From Deminuibacter soli (GTDB lineage Bacteria > Bacteroidota > Bacteroidia > Chitinophagales > Chitinophagaceae), in NCBI RefSeq assembly GCF_003412455.1, contig NZ_QTJU01000005.1, positions 124,001-188,000 of the forward strand: 64,000 nt of DNA. Direction: 5' to 3'. The notes below the pieces were generated by a model. That model was not told the DNA's origin and searched no databases. It saw only the letters and a program-made list of their open reading frames with translations. Positions 8,431-17,954 of this stretch are shown in pieces. The position numbers and the translations under genes are program-made. How positions within the stretch are numbered: the stretch's first letter is position 1; every line of letters begins with the position of its first letter.

Positions 8431-9018
8431 ATGAACATCCTACCCACCGGCAGGTGTGTTGCTGCACCTGCATTATTCATCTCCATGTTGCTGTTGTTTA
8501 CCGTTCACCAAACATATGCACAGGAAGAAGCTGTTTTTAAACCCATACACAGCATCGGGCTGAATATCGGCCATGAACATGCGTTCAGCGGCATAGATGA
8601 AAACGGCAAGAAGAAGCTCACGGTATTGCCTTACTGGGGACTGGATTACAACTTCCAGTTTGCCCGCAAATTCGCAATAGGCATACACACCGATTTTGTG
8701 GCAGAGACTTTTAAAGTAGAAAAGAATGCGGGCAGTGAAAACGAAGTGGTAGAACGCTCCTATCCCATTGCCCCCGCGATGCTATTCTTCTTCAAACCTA
8801 CTGAACACTGGAGCTTTGGTTTGGGCCTGGGTGGCGAGTTTGCCAAAGAAGAAGACTATTACCTCACCCGCTTTGCAGTTGAATACGGCACGCCGATAAG
8901 AAAAGGCTGGGAAGTGTTTGGTGTGTTTCAATACGATTTCCGTTGGGATGCTTACGATACCTGGACAATAGGTCTCGGCATCTCCAAAGCATTCGGCAAA
9001 AAAGCAAGTCATGAGTAA
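8431..9018 (+). CDS. Outer-membrane beta-barrel protein, unknown function
   Basis: This 195-residue protein is read from MNILPTG at 8431, which gives a signal peptide ending HQTYAQ; an in-frame ATG at 8407 adds only 8 residues. The mature part alternates polar and hydrophobic residues in short amphipathic strands (LNIGHEHAFSG ... YWGLDYNFQFARKFAIGIHTDF ... WSFGLGLGGEF ... WTIGLGISKAFG) and ends in an aromatic-plus-Lys strand typical of small barrels. The 3' end overlaps the next gene by 8 nt, so the two are translationally coupled. It is probably an accessory barrel to the downstream porin. Confidence 0.7.
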   Translation: MNILPTGRCVAAPALFISMLLLFTVHQTYAQEEAVFKPIHSIGLNIGHEHAFSGIDENGKKKLTVLPYWGLDYNFQFARKFAIGIHTDFVAETFKVEKNAGSENEVVERSYPIAPAMLFFFKPTEHWSFGLGLGGEFAKEEDYYLTRFAVEYGTPIRKGWEVFGVFQYDFRWDAYDTWTIGLGISKAFGKKASHE

Positions 9019-10234
9019 CCGCCGCTGCCTTTTATACAAACAGCTGATCACCTGCAGCGCACTGTTGCTATTGCTTTGCCATAACACAAGCGCGCAACAG
9101 GAAGCTGCCGATACGTCTAAAAAAGTATCTGCCCATTATGGCAGCAAGGGTTTTGAATTTAAAACAGCAGACGATAAATTCTTATTGCAGGTACAAAGCC
9201 GTTTGCAGTTCCGCTTCTCTACACCTGAAGACCAGGACCCGGTTACGTTTGATGATTTTACCGGTATAACCAAACCTGCTTTCCGCATCAACCGCGCCCG
9301 CTTAAAAGTAGGCGGCCATGCATTTAAACCCTGGCTGAAATATTACTGGGAATATGAACTGAGCCAGTCCAATTTATTGAACTATACCATCATGATTGAG
9401 AAATGGGATTGGCTGAAATTCCAGGTGGGGCAGTTTAAAGTGGAATATACCCGTGAAAGACGCATCAGCAGCGGCGAGCAAACCATGGTAGACCGCTCTG
9501 TGATTAACCGCGAGTTTACACTCGACAGGCAGCAGGGCGCCGAAATATACGGCAGGCTGAAAGGAAAAGGTATTGCAGACTTCAACTACTGGGCCGGCGT
9601 ATTCACCGGTACAGGTCGCGGCAGCACTACCAATGATGATAACCACTTAATGTACTTCAGCCGGCTGCAATGGAACTTCACGGGCCGCTACCTTGACTTT
9701 GAAGGAAGCGACCTGGAAATACACAAGGAGCCTGCCGGTGTACTGGCAGTATCGGGTGTAACCAACCAAAGTCCGTACACGCGTTTTTCACAGGCAGGCG
9801 GCGGTTACCTGGAAGGGTACGAAGATGGAAAGCCGGGCCAGTACCGCGTTACGCAGGCCAATATTGAAACAGCCCTTATGTACAAAGGCTTCAGCTGGCA
9901 AAGTGAATTTCACTGGAAAGAGATTATCGATAAACTGAACAACGACCATACCGATAACTTACATGGCTACTACATACAGGCAGGTTACTTTTTTCACGAA
10001 GCCCTGCACTGGTGGCCCAAACCCCTGGAACTGGCCGTGCGCAATGCAGGCTACAACCCTAACCGAGAAGCAGACCAAACCAAGAAAAGAGAAACCTCCG
10101 TTGCCGCAAACTGGTTCTTCAACGGGCATAAAAACAAGCTAACCGCCGAAACCAGTTATTTCAACTACGACAAAACCGGCGGCATCCCTGCCCACCAATG
10201 GCGTTTCCGGCTGCAGTGGGATATATCGTTGTGA
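9011..10234 (+). CDS. Phosphate-selective porin O/P-like outer-membrane porin
   Basis: This 407-residue protein has a signal peptide (ending NTSAQQ), an N-terminal short linker, and then the OprO/OprP-type barrel signatures: LQVQSRLQFRF, FRINRARLKVGGHAFKPWLKYYWEYEL, KWDWLKFQVGQFKVEYTRERRISSG and a C-terminal strand ending WRFRLQWDISL. Family members form anion-selective pores, in some cases for phosphate or polyphosphate; here the substrate is unknown. It overlaps the preceding barrel gene by 8 nt and should share the site E promoter. Confidence 0.85.
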   Translation: MSNRRCLLYKQLITCSALLLLLCHNTSAQQEAADTSKKVSAHYGSKGFEFKTADDKFLLQVQSRLQFRFSTPEDQDPVTFDDFTGITKPAFRINRARLKVGGHAFKPWLKYYWEYELSQSNLLNYTIMIEKWDWLKFQVGQFKVEYTRERRISSGEQTMVDRSVINREFTLDRQQGAEIYGRLKGKGIADFNYWAGVFTGTGRGSTTNDDNHLMYFSRLQWNFTGRYLDFEGSDLEIHKEPAGVLAVSGVTNQSPYTRFSQAGGGYLEGYEDGKPGQYRVTQANIETALMYKGFSWQSEFHWKEIIDKLNNDHTDNLHGYYIQAGYFFHEALHWWPKPLELAVRNAGYNPNREADQTKKRETSVAANWFFNGHKNKLTAETSYFNYDKTGGIPAHQWRFRLQWDISL

Positions 10235-10250
10235 TGCTTTTACCCGCCGC

Positions 10251-10347
10251 CCGCGGCTGTGTCCTCACAACCGCGCAACACTCCGCTTCGATCACCGACT
10301 GCTCACCACTCACCACTCACTTAGTTGCCGGTGGGGACACCGGCAAC
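10251..10347. repeat. P1 and P2 palindromes with 'ctcaccact' microrepeat
   Basis: P1 (10251-10276) and P2 (10324-10347) flank a short run of ctcaccact units. P1 is imperfect here (cacaaccgc). The word 'caacactccgc' at 10276-10286 is also part of every unit of the array at 52202-52770. Confidence 0.55.
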
Positions 10348-10410
10348 GGCGTCGGCATAGCTATAAGCTACCCGCTGTTCCATGTACCTGAAACCGCTAT
10401 CTTTGCACCC

Positions 10411-10734
10411 ATGAAATGGCTGTTATATCTTTTTTCACTATACGTGCTGGTGTTATCGGGCATTCCCTGCAGTGCCGATGATGACTGCTGTATGGAGGAA
10501 ATGGGTGTGCATGCCGCATCCGGGAAGGCACCCGTATCTGCCGGTCACAAACCCTGTGCGCCGTGTTCTCCGTTCTTTGCGTGTGGTGCCTGTCATGGGG
10601 TAACAATTCCCGACAATACTGTTTCCTGGCTTACTGTTCCCGTTGCATTTGCAGTGGAACAGCGGTCTTGTTATATCGCACCCGCGCTGGCCGACTTCTC
10701 CCCTGCTATATGGCAGCCTCCCAAAGCTGCATGA
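10411..10734 (+). CDS. DUF6660 family small Cys/His-rich exported protein
   Basis: This 107-residue protein is read from MKWLLYLF at 10411; the frame is open further upstream but that part has no signal peptide and overlaps the porin. A hydrophobic signal is followed by a DDDCCMEE, HKPCAPCSPFFACGACHG cluster, an arrangement suited to metal binding, then a hydrophobic tail. DUF6660 genes commonly sit next to TonB-dependent receptors, and here a receptor follows at 10809. I infer a role in metal (possibly copper) handling; this is not shown by sequence alone. Confidence 0.7.
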   Translation: MKWLLYLFSLYVLVLSGIPCSADDDCCMEEMGVHAASGKAPVSAGHKPCAPCSPFFACGACHGVTIPDNTVSWLTVPVAFAVEQRSCYIAPALADFSPAIWQPPKAA

Positions 10735-10808
10735 TCGCTGCTTAATGTACTACAAGCGCCATCTTACCTGTGATGGCCTATTACTTCATTCGAACCATTC
10801 ATTACAAG

Positions 10809-12977
10809 ATGATAAAAACTGTAGCGGCCATGCTGCTGCTGTGCATTGGCAACGTATGTATTGCCCAGCACCGGTTTACTGCCGTTGTTAAAAATGCAGA
10901 TTCAAAAGAACCGCTGCCCGGTGCCACGGTTCTTGCAGAAGGATCAGGCAAGGGTGCAACTGCCGGTGAAAATGGCGTTGCGCTGCTCAGCAATCTGGCT
11001 GACGGTCCGCAGCGCATTACTGTGCGGTTTGTAGGCTACCTGGAGCATACCGCCACCTTCACCTTTCCCCGCCCCAACGATACCGTATACATTTACCTGC
11101 AACCAGCCGGTGAGGCGATGGATGAGGTGGTTGTTTCCTCTACCCGCAGCACCCGTACCATACAGCATATTCCTACCCGTATAGAGTTGATCAGCGGCGA
11201 AGAGCTGGAGGAAAAGGGCAATATGAAACCCGGCGACATACGTATGATGCTCAACGAAAGCACCGGCATTCAAACGCAGCAGGTTTCCGCCACATCGGCC
11301 AACGCAAGTATCCGCATACAGGGACTGGACGGGCGGTACACACAACTGCTTAAAGATGGCTTTCCCTTATACGCAGGGTTCTCCGGCGGACTGGGCTTAT
11401 TACAAACACCGCCGCTGGATTTAAAACAGGTAGAAGTGATCAAAGGAGCCGCTTCCACACTATACGGCGGCGGCGCTATTGCAGGGCTGGTGAACCTGAT
11501 TTCTAAAGTCCCAACCAATGAAAGAGAACTGAACTTCCTGGCAAATGCCACTTCTGCCGGTGGACTTGACCTGAGTGGCTTTTATGCAGAAAAGTTCAAC
11601 AAGGTGGGGTTAACGCTCTTTGCATCACGCAACAGCAGCAGTGCCTATGCACCGGCAAGTACCGATTTTACTGCCATCCCTAAAACAGCACGGTATGTAT
11701 TTAACCCGAAACTGTTTTTATACCTGAACCCGGCTACAAAGATCAACATCGGCGTAAGCACCATGTTTGAAAACAGAACAGGCGGAGATATCCGCTACCT
11801 CGACGGCAAGGGCGACAACATACACAGCTATTTTGAACGAAACAAAAGCAACCGTACGGCTACTGAGTTTACCCTGGATCATGCATTTAATGAAGCCAAC
11901 AGCTTAACGGTAAAGAATTCAGTGAACCTGTTTAACCGAACCATTACCATCCCCGGCTATGTGTTTGACGGCAAACAACTGGCCAGTTATTCGGAACTGG
12001 CATTTAACAGCAACCACGCAAAAGCTGACTGGGTGGGCGGTTTAAACCTGTATACCGATAATTTCAAAGAGTTTCCGGCAGATACATTTCCTAAAAGAAA
12101 TTATGCGCAGCAAACAGTTGGCGGCTTCATACAAAACACCTGGAAGGTGAATACATGGCTGCAAACCGAAGCAGGTTTGCGCGGCGACTATGTGTTCGAC
12201 TATGGCTTTGTATTGCTGCCGCGTGTATCGGTGTTGTTTAAACTAACATCCAAACTCACTTCCCGTTTAGGCGGTGGTCTTGGTTATAAAACACCCACTA
12301 TTTTTACAGAAGAAACAGAACGCATCCAGTTCAGGAATGTATTGCCCATCAGTGCAGATTCTAACAGGCTGGAGCAATCACATGGTCTTAACTTTGACCT
12401 CAACTACCGTACAAGGGTGTTTGGCAAAGTAAGCCTCAGTATTAACCAGCTGTTTTTTTATACACGCATCAATGATCCCTTGTTACTATCCAATGCGCCG
12501 GGTAACCGTTATCGCCTTACCAATGTTGCCGGTTATGTAAACACGCGGGGCTGGGAAACGAATGTTAAACTGGGTTATGAAGACTTTAAGCTATTCATAG
12601 GTTATACGTATACAGATGCCCAACTGAACAACGGCAGTACCAAAACTGCCAATCCGCTTACGGCAAGGCACCGGTTAAACAATGTACTGATGTATGAGCA
12701 GGAAGGCAAATGGAAACTTGGGCTGGAAGCCTACTACTACAGTAAACAGCTACTTACAGATGGCACAACCGGTAAGCCCTACTGGACCTGCGGTTTCATG
12801 GCAGAGAAGTTATGGAAACACTTTTCCCTGTTCGTAAACTTCGAAAACTTCACAGATACGCGGCAAACAAAGTTCGACAACATTTACACCGGCACCGTTA
12901 CCCATCCCATCTTCCGCGACATCTATGCGCCGCTGGACGGATTTGTGGTGAATGGTGGCATAAAGGTACGTTGGTGA
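10809..12977 (+). CDS. TonB-dependent outer-membrane receptor
   Basis: This 722-residue protein is read from MIKTVAAM at 10809, giving a signal ending CIAQH. It has an N-terminal carboxypeptidase-like regulatory domain (KEPLPGATVLAEGSGKGATAGENG, about 25-100), a plug domain (EVVVSSTR ... RIELISGEELEEKG ... IRIQGLDGRYTQLLKDGFPLY ... VEVIKGAASTLYGGGAIAGLVNLI, about 105-230) and a 22-strand-type barrel ending GFVVNGGIKVRW. The size (about 700) and lack of a SusD partner argue for siderophore, cobalamin or metal uptake rather than a SusC glycan transporter. The adjacent DUF6660 gene supports metal uptake. Confidence 0.9.
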   Translation: MIKTVAAMLLLCIGNVCIAQHRFTAVVKNADSKEPLPGATVLAEGSGKGATAGENGVALLSNLADGPQRITVRFVGYLEHTATFTFPRPNDTVYIYLQPAGEAMDEVVVSSTRSTRTIQHIPTRIELISGEELEEKGNMKPGDIRMMLNESTGIQTQQVSATSANASIRIQGLDGRYTQLLKDGFPLYAGFSGGLGLLQTPPLDLKQVEVIKGAASTLYGGGAIAGLVNLISKVPTNERELNFLANATSAGGLDLSGFYAEKFNKVGLTLFASRNSSSAYAPASTDFTAIPKTARYVFNPKLFLYLNPATKINIGVSTMFENRTGGDIRYLDGKGDNIHSYFERNKSNRTATEFTLDHAFNEANSLTVKNSVNLFNRTITIPGYVFDGKQLASYSELAFNSNHAKADWVGGLNLYTDNFKEFPADTFPKRNYAQQTVGGFIQNTWKVNTWLQTEAGLRGDYVFDYGFVLLPRVSVLFKLTSKLTSRLGGGLGYKTPTIFTEETERIQFRNVLPISADSNRLEQSHGLNFDLNYRTRVFGKVSLSINQLFFYTRINDPLLLSNAPGNRYRLTNVAGYVNTRGWETNVKLGYEDFKLFIGYTYTDAQLNNGSTKTANPLTARHRLNNVLMYEQEGKWKLGLEAYYYSKQLLTDGTTGKPYWTCGFMAEKLWKHFSLFVNFENFTDTRQTKFDNIYTGTVTHPIFRDIYAPLDGFVVNGGIKVRW

Positions 12978-12986
12978 GGAGGGATA

Positions 12987-13105
12987 GTTGCCGGTGAGGA
13001 CACCGGCAACGGCGTCTGCGCCCGCGGCTGTGTCCCCACAGCCGCATGTCTATCCTTAGCACACGCTCACCAAAATTCACTATTGACTATTCACTATTCA
13101 CTGAC
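12987..13105. repeat. P2-P1 palindrome pair and 'actattcactattcac' microrepeat
   Basis: P2 (12987-13010) and P1 (13024-13045) occur in tandem 13 bp apart. This is the same pair that is amplified in the array at 52202-52770. A tattgactattcactattcac microrepeat follows, up to the end of the convergent DUF3943 gene. Confidence 0.6.
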
Positions 13106-13135
13106 GAGTGCACTGGCGTAGCACATCCCCAAGCA

Positions 13136-14593
13136 TTAAAACTGTATCCCCACTGCTGCTTTCAGGTATGGGTATTTTTTTTGCACATCATCATAATCCT
13201 TGTAGGTGCCATCCAGGAAGAAATATCCCCACTCTACGCCGGCGGATACATTCTTGAACATATCGTAACGCAGCTCGGAGGTAAAGGCGTGCAGGAAGAA
13301 AGATGATTTGTTACCATTGATGGTTTTTGTCCACCCGCCGCGGTAGGTGACATGGAACCATAATTTCCGGAACAGCTGCAAACGTTCATTCAGCAGCAAG
13401 CTTATGCCGGGACCGTAATCATAGTTTCTGCCTTCACCGTAGTACAGGTAAGCATCCGGCACGGCTGCCAATATCACGATACCAGCGCCGAGCTGGCTGT
13501 ACAGGTGTACATTTCTGCTGAATGGCAAATTGGAATACACGTTGAAGTTGATGCTTTGCCCGCTGTAGAAAAAGCTGGAGTTGCGGTAGTAATCATAGTT
13601 AGCAGTGATAGCACCGATATGTGTGGCTTTGGCAGTGCTGCTCAATTGCCAGCCATACAGGTTTCCTCCCACCTTTACTACGTTAATGTGCGCGGTATCG
13701 CCACCACCTACTTCCAGCTGCAGCAGGAAGTTATCGAAGGGCTTGCGGTAATCTTTAAACGGATCACCATACAGGAAACGCAGGCCTGCATACCATTCGT
13801 TCCTGCCACGTTTAAACAGGTCGCTTTCCTTTTCACTATACTGGCGTATACCTCCATCCAGCAGGCCGTGCAGGGTAACCCGCTTGAGTGATGGATTATC
13901 CGGTCTGCGCACCCTGCCCCATTTGCCATCCAATATGCGGTTAAAGCCATACATGGGGTTAATGACCAGGGCAGCGATTTCCTGCAGCTGGCGTTTGAAC
14001 CCGCGTTGCTGATCGTTCACCACAAGGTTGGCCACGCGGTAACTCATTTCACCCAATGATATACCGCCCATGCTGGTATTGATAAAATCGTTCGGTGCGC
14101 CGGGATGTGTTTCGCCTGCTACTTCCCACATAAAACTGCCTGCAAAGGCAGCCGGTGCCGCCTGCCAGAAACTGTAGCCATTGGTGCGGAAGGAGCTGTA
14201 GTACAAACTGCCCTGGTAGGGATGCGCAAACTGGTTGGTGGCAAATTTATTATCGTCCCACTCCCAGTGACTGAGGTTGAGATTGTACCAGATACTGCTG
14301 AAGCTGATGTGCGCAAAGTCGGCATCGCGAATAAAATAATTCACTGACCATGGAATAACCTGCGCCAGCATCAGCTCACCGGATGCACGCCAGAAGCGCT
14401 TTTTCTGCGGCAGGTCAACGGAATCGGGTATCTGCAATGTATCGGTATGCCGAATGGTATCTGCATGTATCGTGGTGTCTGCACGTTTTAAGCTGTCTGT
14501 TTGGCTATACCCCTGTATGCTCCATGCACAGAGGCCGGCAGCCAGTAAAACAAAGTACTGCAGAAAGCGGTGGGAAAGTTTTTGATCGGGCAT
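13136..14593 (-). CDS. DUF3943 domain outer-membrane protein
   Basis: This 485-residue protein has a signal peptide (ending IQGYSQ), a short Thr/Asp-rich linker, and the DUF3943 region (WSVNYFIRDADFAHISFSSIWYNLNLSHWEWDDNKFATNQFAHPYQGSLYYSSFRTNGYSF in outline, about 75-140; GEMSYRVANLV about 190). A long barrel-like C-terminal part ends in the strand YPYLKAAVGIQF. The family is found in outer membranes of Bacteroidota and Proteobacteria, with unknown function. The site F promoter lies directly upstream, with a leader of about 35 nt. Confidence 0.85.
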   Translation of the reverse strand: MPDQKLSHRFLQYFVLLAAGLCAWSIQGYSQTDSLKRADTTIHADTIRHTDTLQIPDSVDLPQKKRFWRASGELMLAQVIPWSVNYFIRDADFAHISFSSIWYNLNLSHWEWDDNKFATNQFAHPYQGSLYYSSFRTNGYSFWQAAPAAFAGSFMWEVAGETHPGAPNDFINTSMGGISLGEMSYRVANLVVNDQQRGFKRQLQEIAALVINPMYGFNRILDGKWGRVRRPDNPSLKRVTLHGLLDGGIRQYSEKESDLFKRGRNEWYAGLRFLYGDPFKDYRKPFDNFLLQLEVGGGDTAHINVVKVGGNLYGWQLSSTAKATHIGAITANYDYYRNSSFFYSGQSINFNVYSNLPFSRNVHLYSQLGAGIVILAAVPDAYLYYGEGRNYDYGPGISLLLNERLQLFRKLWFHVTYRGGWTKTINGNKSSFFLHAFTSELRYDMFKNVSAGVEWGYFFLDGTYKDYDDVQKKYPYLKAAVGIQF

Positions 14594-14634
14594 GTTATTG
14601 TACAGGCTGCAACAGGGTTATGATACAACCTGGA

Positions 14635-14679
14635 CAAAACTAGTTTGTGTAACAACGAAGGCAAAACTGTAACGGTTAC
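14635..14679 (-). promoter_or_regulatory. GTAACSGTTAC operator plus full promoter, site F
   Basis: On the minus strand GTAACCGTTAC (14679-14669) abuts TTTTG, which lies 19 nt upstream of TAGTTTTG (14642-14635), so both the -33 and -7 boxes of a Bacteroidota promoter are present. The operator-to-box gap is 26 nt. It is the cleanest of the nine sites. Confidence 0.7.
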
Positions 14680-14720
14680 AGGGTAAGCATGCTGGTTGAA
14701 TGGTTTTATTGCGTAAAACA

Positions 14721-14751
14721 AAAAGAATGGCGCATAAGTGCTCATGCGCCA
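14721..14751 (-). terminator. Intrinsic terminator of the catalase gene
   Basis: TGGCGCAT and ATGCGCCA (14728-14735 and 14744-14751) form an 8-bp stem. On the minus strand it is followed by TTCTTTTTG. It lies 28 nt after the catalase stop codon. Confidence 0.75.
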
Positions 14752-14778
14752 TCCGGGTTTTATCATTCGCAACCTGCA

Positions 14779-16962
14779 CTAGGCAGGTACTTTCTGTGGT
14801 TTTTCTCTTTCCCAGAAACGGTGCATGGCAATGGCGGCGATGAATGTTTTTGCCAGTTCGTCTGCGTTTGCTGACAGTATTAATCCTGTTTCCAGTTGTG
14901 TTGCTGCATCAGGGTTTGCCGGCACCTTCCTTGCGAAATAGGTGGCTTCGAGCACCTGCCTTGCGGCTTCATCAAATGCAATTGCTTTGCAATGCCGCCA
15001 TGCTTCGTTTAAGAAATGAATGGCATCAGGGTCGGCTGCAATGGAGGCTACACTATTGGTACCGCCGGGTACATACACGGCATCGTACAATACAGACGCC
15101 ACGGTTAACAGGCTTCTCCGCACGGGAATTTCTTCTTTATTCTCTGCTGTAATAGAGCCCAGCCTGGGTGCGATGATTTCTGGCACAGCGCCCTGTGCAG
15201 TTAATGCGTTTACCACGGTTGTTAATGCAGCAGCATCTACCCCGTCTGCTGCAAGTATGGCTACCTTTCTTGTTTTGATACTGTCTTTACTGGTGTTTGC
15301 CATACTCAGCGGTGCCGACTTATCAAGGTATGGCTTTACATGCACCGGCTGAAACGCCTGCGGGTCACCGTCTGCAGGAATGCTGTGGTTAAGAATGGTT
15401 TCATGTTTGGGAACAGGCAGACCAAGATTATAGGCTACTGCTGAGGCCAGCCCTTTATCTATATGAAACAAAATACCCAGCATACGCTCCCTGATAGCTA
15501 CGGTTTCCACTTTGCCCAGTTCAAAGCTTAAGGCATCTGTTAAATGATTTTTTTCTGCATCAGACTGGCTGTTGTAAAACAAGGTGGCCTGGCTGAAATG
15601 GTCAAAGAAGCTCTTGCTGCGTTGCCGCACTTTATGCGCATCTATTCTTTCCGTGTACGAAGTAAAACCACCTTCTGCCATCTTTGCCTGGAAGGGACAA
15701 CCACCGCCCAATGAATTGGGATGGTAGCTGGTGCGGCCTGTGTTGATTGTTTGGCGCATATGTCCATCCCGCTGGTTATTGTGTACAGGTGCAACGGGAC
15801 GGTTAATGGGTATTTCATGAAAGTTGGGCCCGCCCAGCCGAATGAGCTGTGTATCGGTATAGGAAAAAAGCCTGCCCTGCATCAACGGGTCGTTGGTAAA
15901 GTCAATGCCCGGTACAATATTGCCTACATGAAAAGCGACCTGTTCTGTTTCTGCGAAAAAGTTATCCGGGTTCCTGTTTAAGGTAAGTTTACCCACGCGT
16001 TGTACCGGCACCAGTTCTTCGGGAATAAGTTTGGTGGGGTCCAGCAAATCGAAGGGGTATTTGTGTTCGTCCTGCTCCGGTATAATCTGCACGCCCAGTT
16101 CCCATTCGGGAAAGTCGCCGTTTGCGATGGCTTCCCATAAATCCCTGCGGTGAAAATCGGGGTCTTTACCGGAGATCTTCTGCGCTTCATCCCATGCTAC
16201 GCTATGCACACCAAGCAAAGGTTTCCAGTGAAACTTTACAAAGCAGGCTTCGTTCTGTGCATTCACCAACCGGAAAGTGTGTACACCAAAGCCTTCCATC
16301 ATGCGCAGGCTCCTGGGAATAGCGCGATCGCTCATTACCCACATGATCATGTGTGCAGATTCGGGCATCAGGGAAATAAAGTCCCAGAAGGTGTCGTGTG
16401 CCGATGCGGCCTGTGGTATTTCATTGTCAGGCTCGGGCTTTACGGCGTGTATCAGGTCAGGAAACTTTACTGCATCCTGTATAAAAAATACAGGCATATT
16501 ATTGCCCACCAGGTCGAAATTGCCTTCTTCCGTATAAAATTTAACCGCGAAGCCGCGCACATCCCTGGCAAGATCAGTAGATCCCCTGGATCCGGCAACT
16601 GTTGAAAACCTTACAAACACCGGGGTTTTCACAGACGGATCCTGCAGAAAGCCTGCTTTGGTATAGGAAGCCATTGATTCGTATACCTGGAAAAAGCCGT
16701 GCGCTGCAGAACCTCTTGCATGCACAATTCTTTCGGGTATGCGCTCATGATCAAAGTGGGTGATCTTTTCCCTCAGGATGAAATCTTCCAGCAGCGAGGG
16801 ACCGCGGTCGCCTGCCTTCAGCGAATTCTGGTCATCATTGATTTTAAGTCCGTGGTTGGTGGTAAGAAACTGATCCTGTCCTGATTCGGTATTGGCTTGC
16901 AGGTCTTGCAGCTTGGGATCGGCAGGCGCACCGGCACCCGCCTTTTTGGTTGATTTGGCCAT
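14779..16962 (-). CDS. katE: Large-subunit catalase (HPII type)
   Basis: This 727-residue monofunctional haem catalase converts hydrogen peroxide to water and oxygen in the cytoplasm. The N-terminal extension carries a Lys/Ala-rich tail (MAKSTKKAGAG). Core motifs are the distal His region (RIPERIVHARGSAAHGFF), the Asn in GNNMPVFF, and the haem-ligand Tyr in RLFSYTDTQLIRLG. A C-terminal class I glutamine-amidotransferase-like (DJ-1/PfpI) domain (from about 570, VAILAADGVDAAAL ... YVPGGTNSVASI) is what defines the large clade. No catalytic Cys is evident in that domain (YVPGGTN). Gene length is normal for the clade. Confidence 0.95.
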   Translation of the reverse strand: MAKSTKKAGAGAPADPKLQDLQANTESGQDQFLTTNHGLKINDDQNSLKAGDRGPSLLEDFILREKITHFDHERIPERIVHARGSAAHGFFQVYESMASYTKAGFLQDPSVKTPVFVRFSTVAGSRGSTDLARDVRGFAVKFYTEEGNFDLVGNNMPVFFIQDAVKFPDLIHAVKPEPDNEIPQAASAHDTFWDFISLMPESAHMIMWVMSDRAIPRSLRMMEGFGVHTFRLVNAQNEACFVKFHWKPLLGVHSVAWDEAQKISGKDPDFHRRDLWEAIANGDFPEWELGVQIIPEQDEHKYPFDLLDPTKLIPEELVPVQRVGKLTLNRNPDNFFAETEQVAFHVGNIVPGIDFTNDPLMQGRLFSYTDTQLIRLGGPNFHEIPINRPVAPVHNNQRDGHMRQTINTGRTSYHPNSLGGGCPFQAKMAEGGFTSYTERIDAHKVRQRSKSFFDHFSQATLFYNSQSDAEKNHLTDALSFELGKVETVAIRERMLGILFHIDKGLASAVAYNLGLPVPKHETILNHSIPADGDPQAFQPVHVKPYLDKSAPLSMANTSKDSIKTRKVAILAADGVDAAALTTVVNALTAQGAVPEIIAPRLGSITAENKEEIPVRRSLLTVASVLYDAVYVPGGTNSVASIAADPDAIHFLNEAWRHCKAIAFDEAARQVLEATYFARKVPANPDAATQLETGLILSANADELAKTFIAAIAMHRFWEREKPQKVPA

Positions 16963-17096
16963 ACGAAGAAGATTGGTTTAGCAACAGCTGCATCAATTTT
17001 AGTACCACGTAAACAGTTGAGCTGCTGTTGACGGAAAGCAAGCCGCAGCCAGCGCTGTTTGTGTAACAATTCTACAGCATGGGGTTGCTGCCGGGC

Positions 17097-17732
17097 TTAC
17101 CGCGCGATGTCATCAACGAAATATACCGGCTTTGCGGGTTCGGAAATGCGGAAGGTGAGGTTGATTCTTCCGCCTACAGGTTTGTTTGTTTTGGGTACAT
17201 GGTGTTCGTATACATCCTGCATGGTATGGCCCATTAACAGGAAACTGCCGTGTGTTAAGGGGATGCTCAGTTGCGGTACCTGCTTGTCTGTTTTATGCCG
17301 CACTTTGAACAGGCGCGTATCGCCAAAAGTAACGGATGCAATGGGGTGATGTATGCCATCTGCAGGCAATGTATCGCTGTGCCAGGAAACAGAATCATTG
17401 CCATCGCGGTAGTAGTTCAGCAGCACCCTGTTGAACTGAACACCTGCCGTTGCTTCTACCAGTTCTTTAATGGCCAGTAAAAGTTCTGTCCATGCATACC
17501 CGTTGGCACCGCCGTAAAAAGCGGTGAGCCTGGGGTCTGGCACTACCCTGTCGTACATCTGCCGTACGCGTTGCTTCCATGGCGTTGTATCACGCAGTGT
17601 GGTGTAGTAGTCGTCTGCTGTTGCTTTATCGAAAAACTGCTCCCATAAACGCAGGTCAGCCCCGGGCAAATGGAAGTCGGTGAAGCGCTTTTTTCCTTCG
17701 TCAAACAACGCGACATCGTTGAAAAGTGTCAT
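17097..17732 (-). CDS. AlkB-like 2OG/Fe(II) dioxygenase (alkylated-DNA repair)
   Basis: This 211-residue protein is an oxidative demethylase that removes alkyl groups such as 1-methyladenine and 3-methylcytosine from nucleic acids. The iron triad is visible as WHSD (His and Asp) and the later His in YEHHVP. The 2-oxoglutarate Arg lies in GRINLTFR (R...R pair). NRVLLNYYRDGNDSVSWHSDTL and LPLTHGSFLLMGHTMQ-like segments match the small ALKBH2/3-like bacterial group. It lies upstream of the catalase on the same strand with a gap of 134 nt; a shared stress theme is plausible but a shared transcript is not shown. Confidence 0.9.
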   Translation of the reverse strand: MTLFNDVALFDEGKKRFTDFHLPGADLRLWEQFFDKATADDYYTTLRDTTPWKQRVRQMYDRVVPDPRLTAFYGGANGYAWTELLLAIKELVEATAGVQFNRVLLNYYRDGNDSVSWHSDTLPADGIHHPIASVTFGDTRLFKVRHKTDKQVPQLSIPLTHGSFLLMGHTMQDVYEHHVPKTNKPVGGRINLTFRISEPAKPVYFVDDIAR

Positions 17733-17792
17733 AGCGTAAAGATACAGAAAGGAAATGAAATGCTAAAAATATTAGCTTTTTACTAAGCCGGG

Positions 17793-17831
17793 TTTTAACG
17801 TTTAAAGTTGGAGGTTTAACGTTTGAAGTTC
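17793..17831. repeat. 'ggtttaacgtttaaagtt' dispersed repeat
   Basis: Two tandem ggtttaacgttt.aagtt units lie here. Similar units occur at 23283-23316, 55148-55184 and 61739-61776. All are intergenic. Confidence 0.5.
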
Positions 17832-17954
17832 ACGGGCGGAAGCGGGCCCCACTATCAGAACAAGGCAACCATTGTGCTATTGTTTATGGTATAATCTTTA
17901 AAAAGAACTAATTTGCGGGCCAGTTCTTTTCTTTATATCTCGTATCAAGCAACA

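Noticed and set aside
13046-13306. 86-aa plus ORF over the end of the DUF3943 gene
   Set aside because: It overlaps the conserved C terminus of DUF3943 on the other strand and is partly made of microrepeat DNA.
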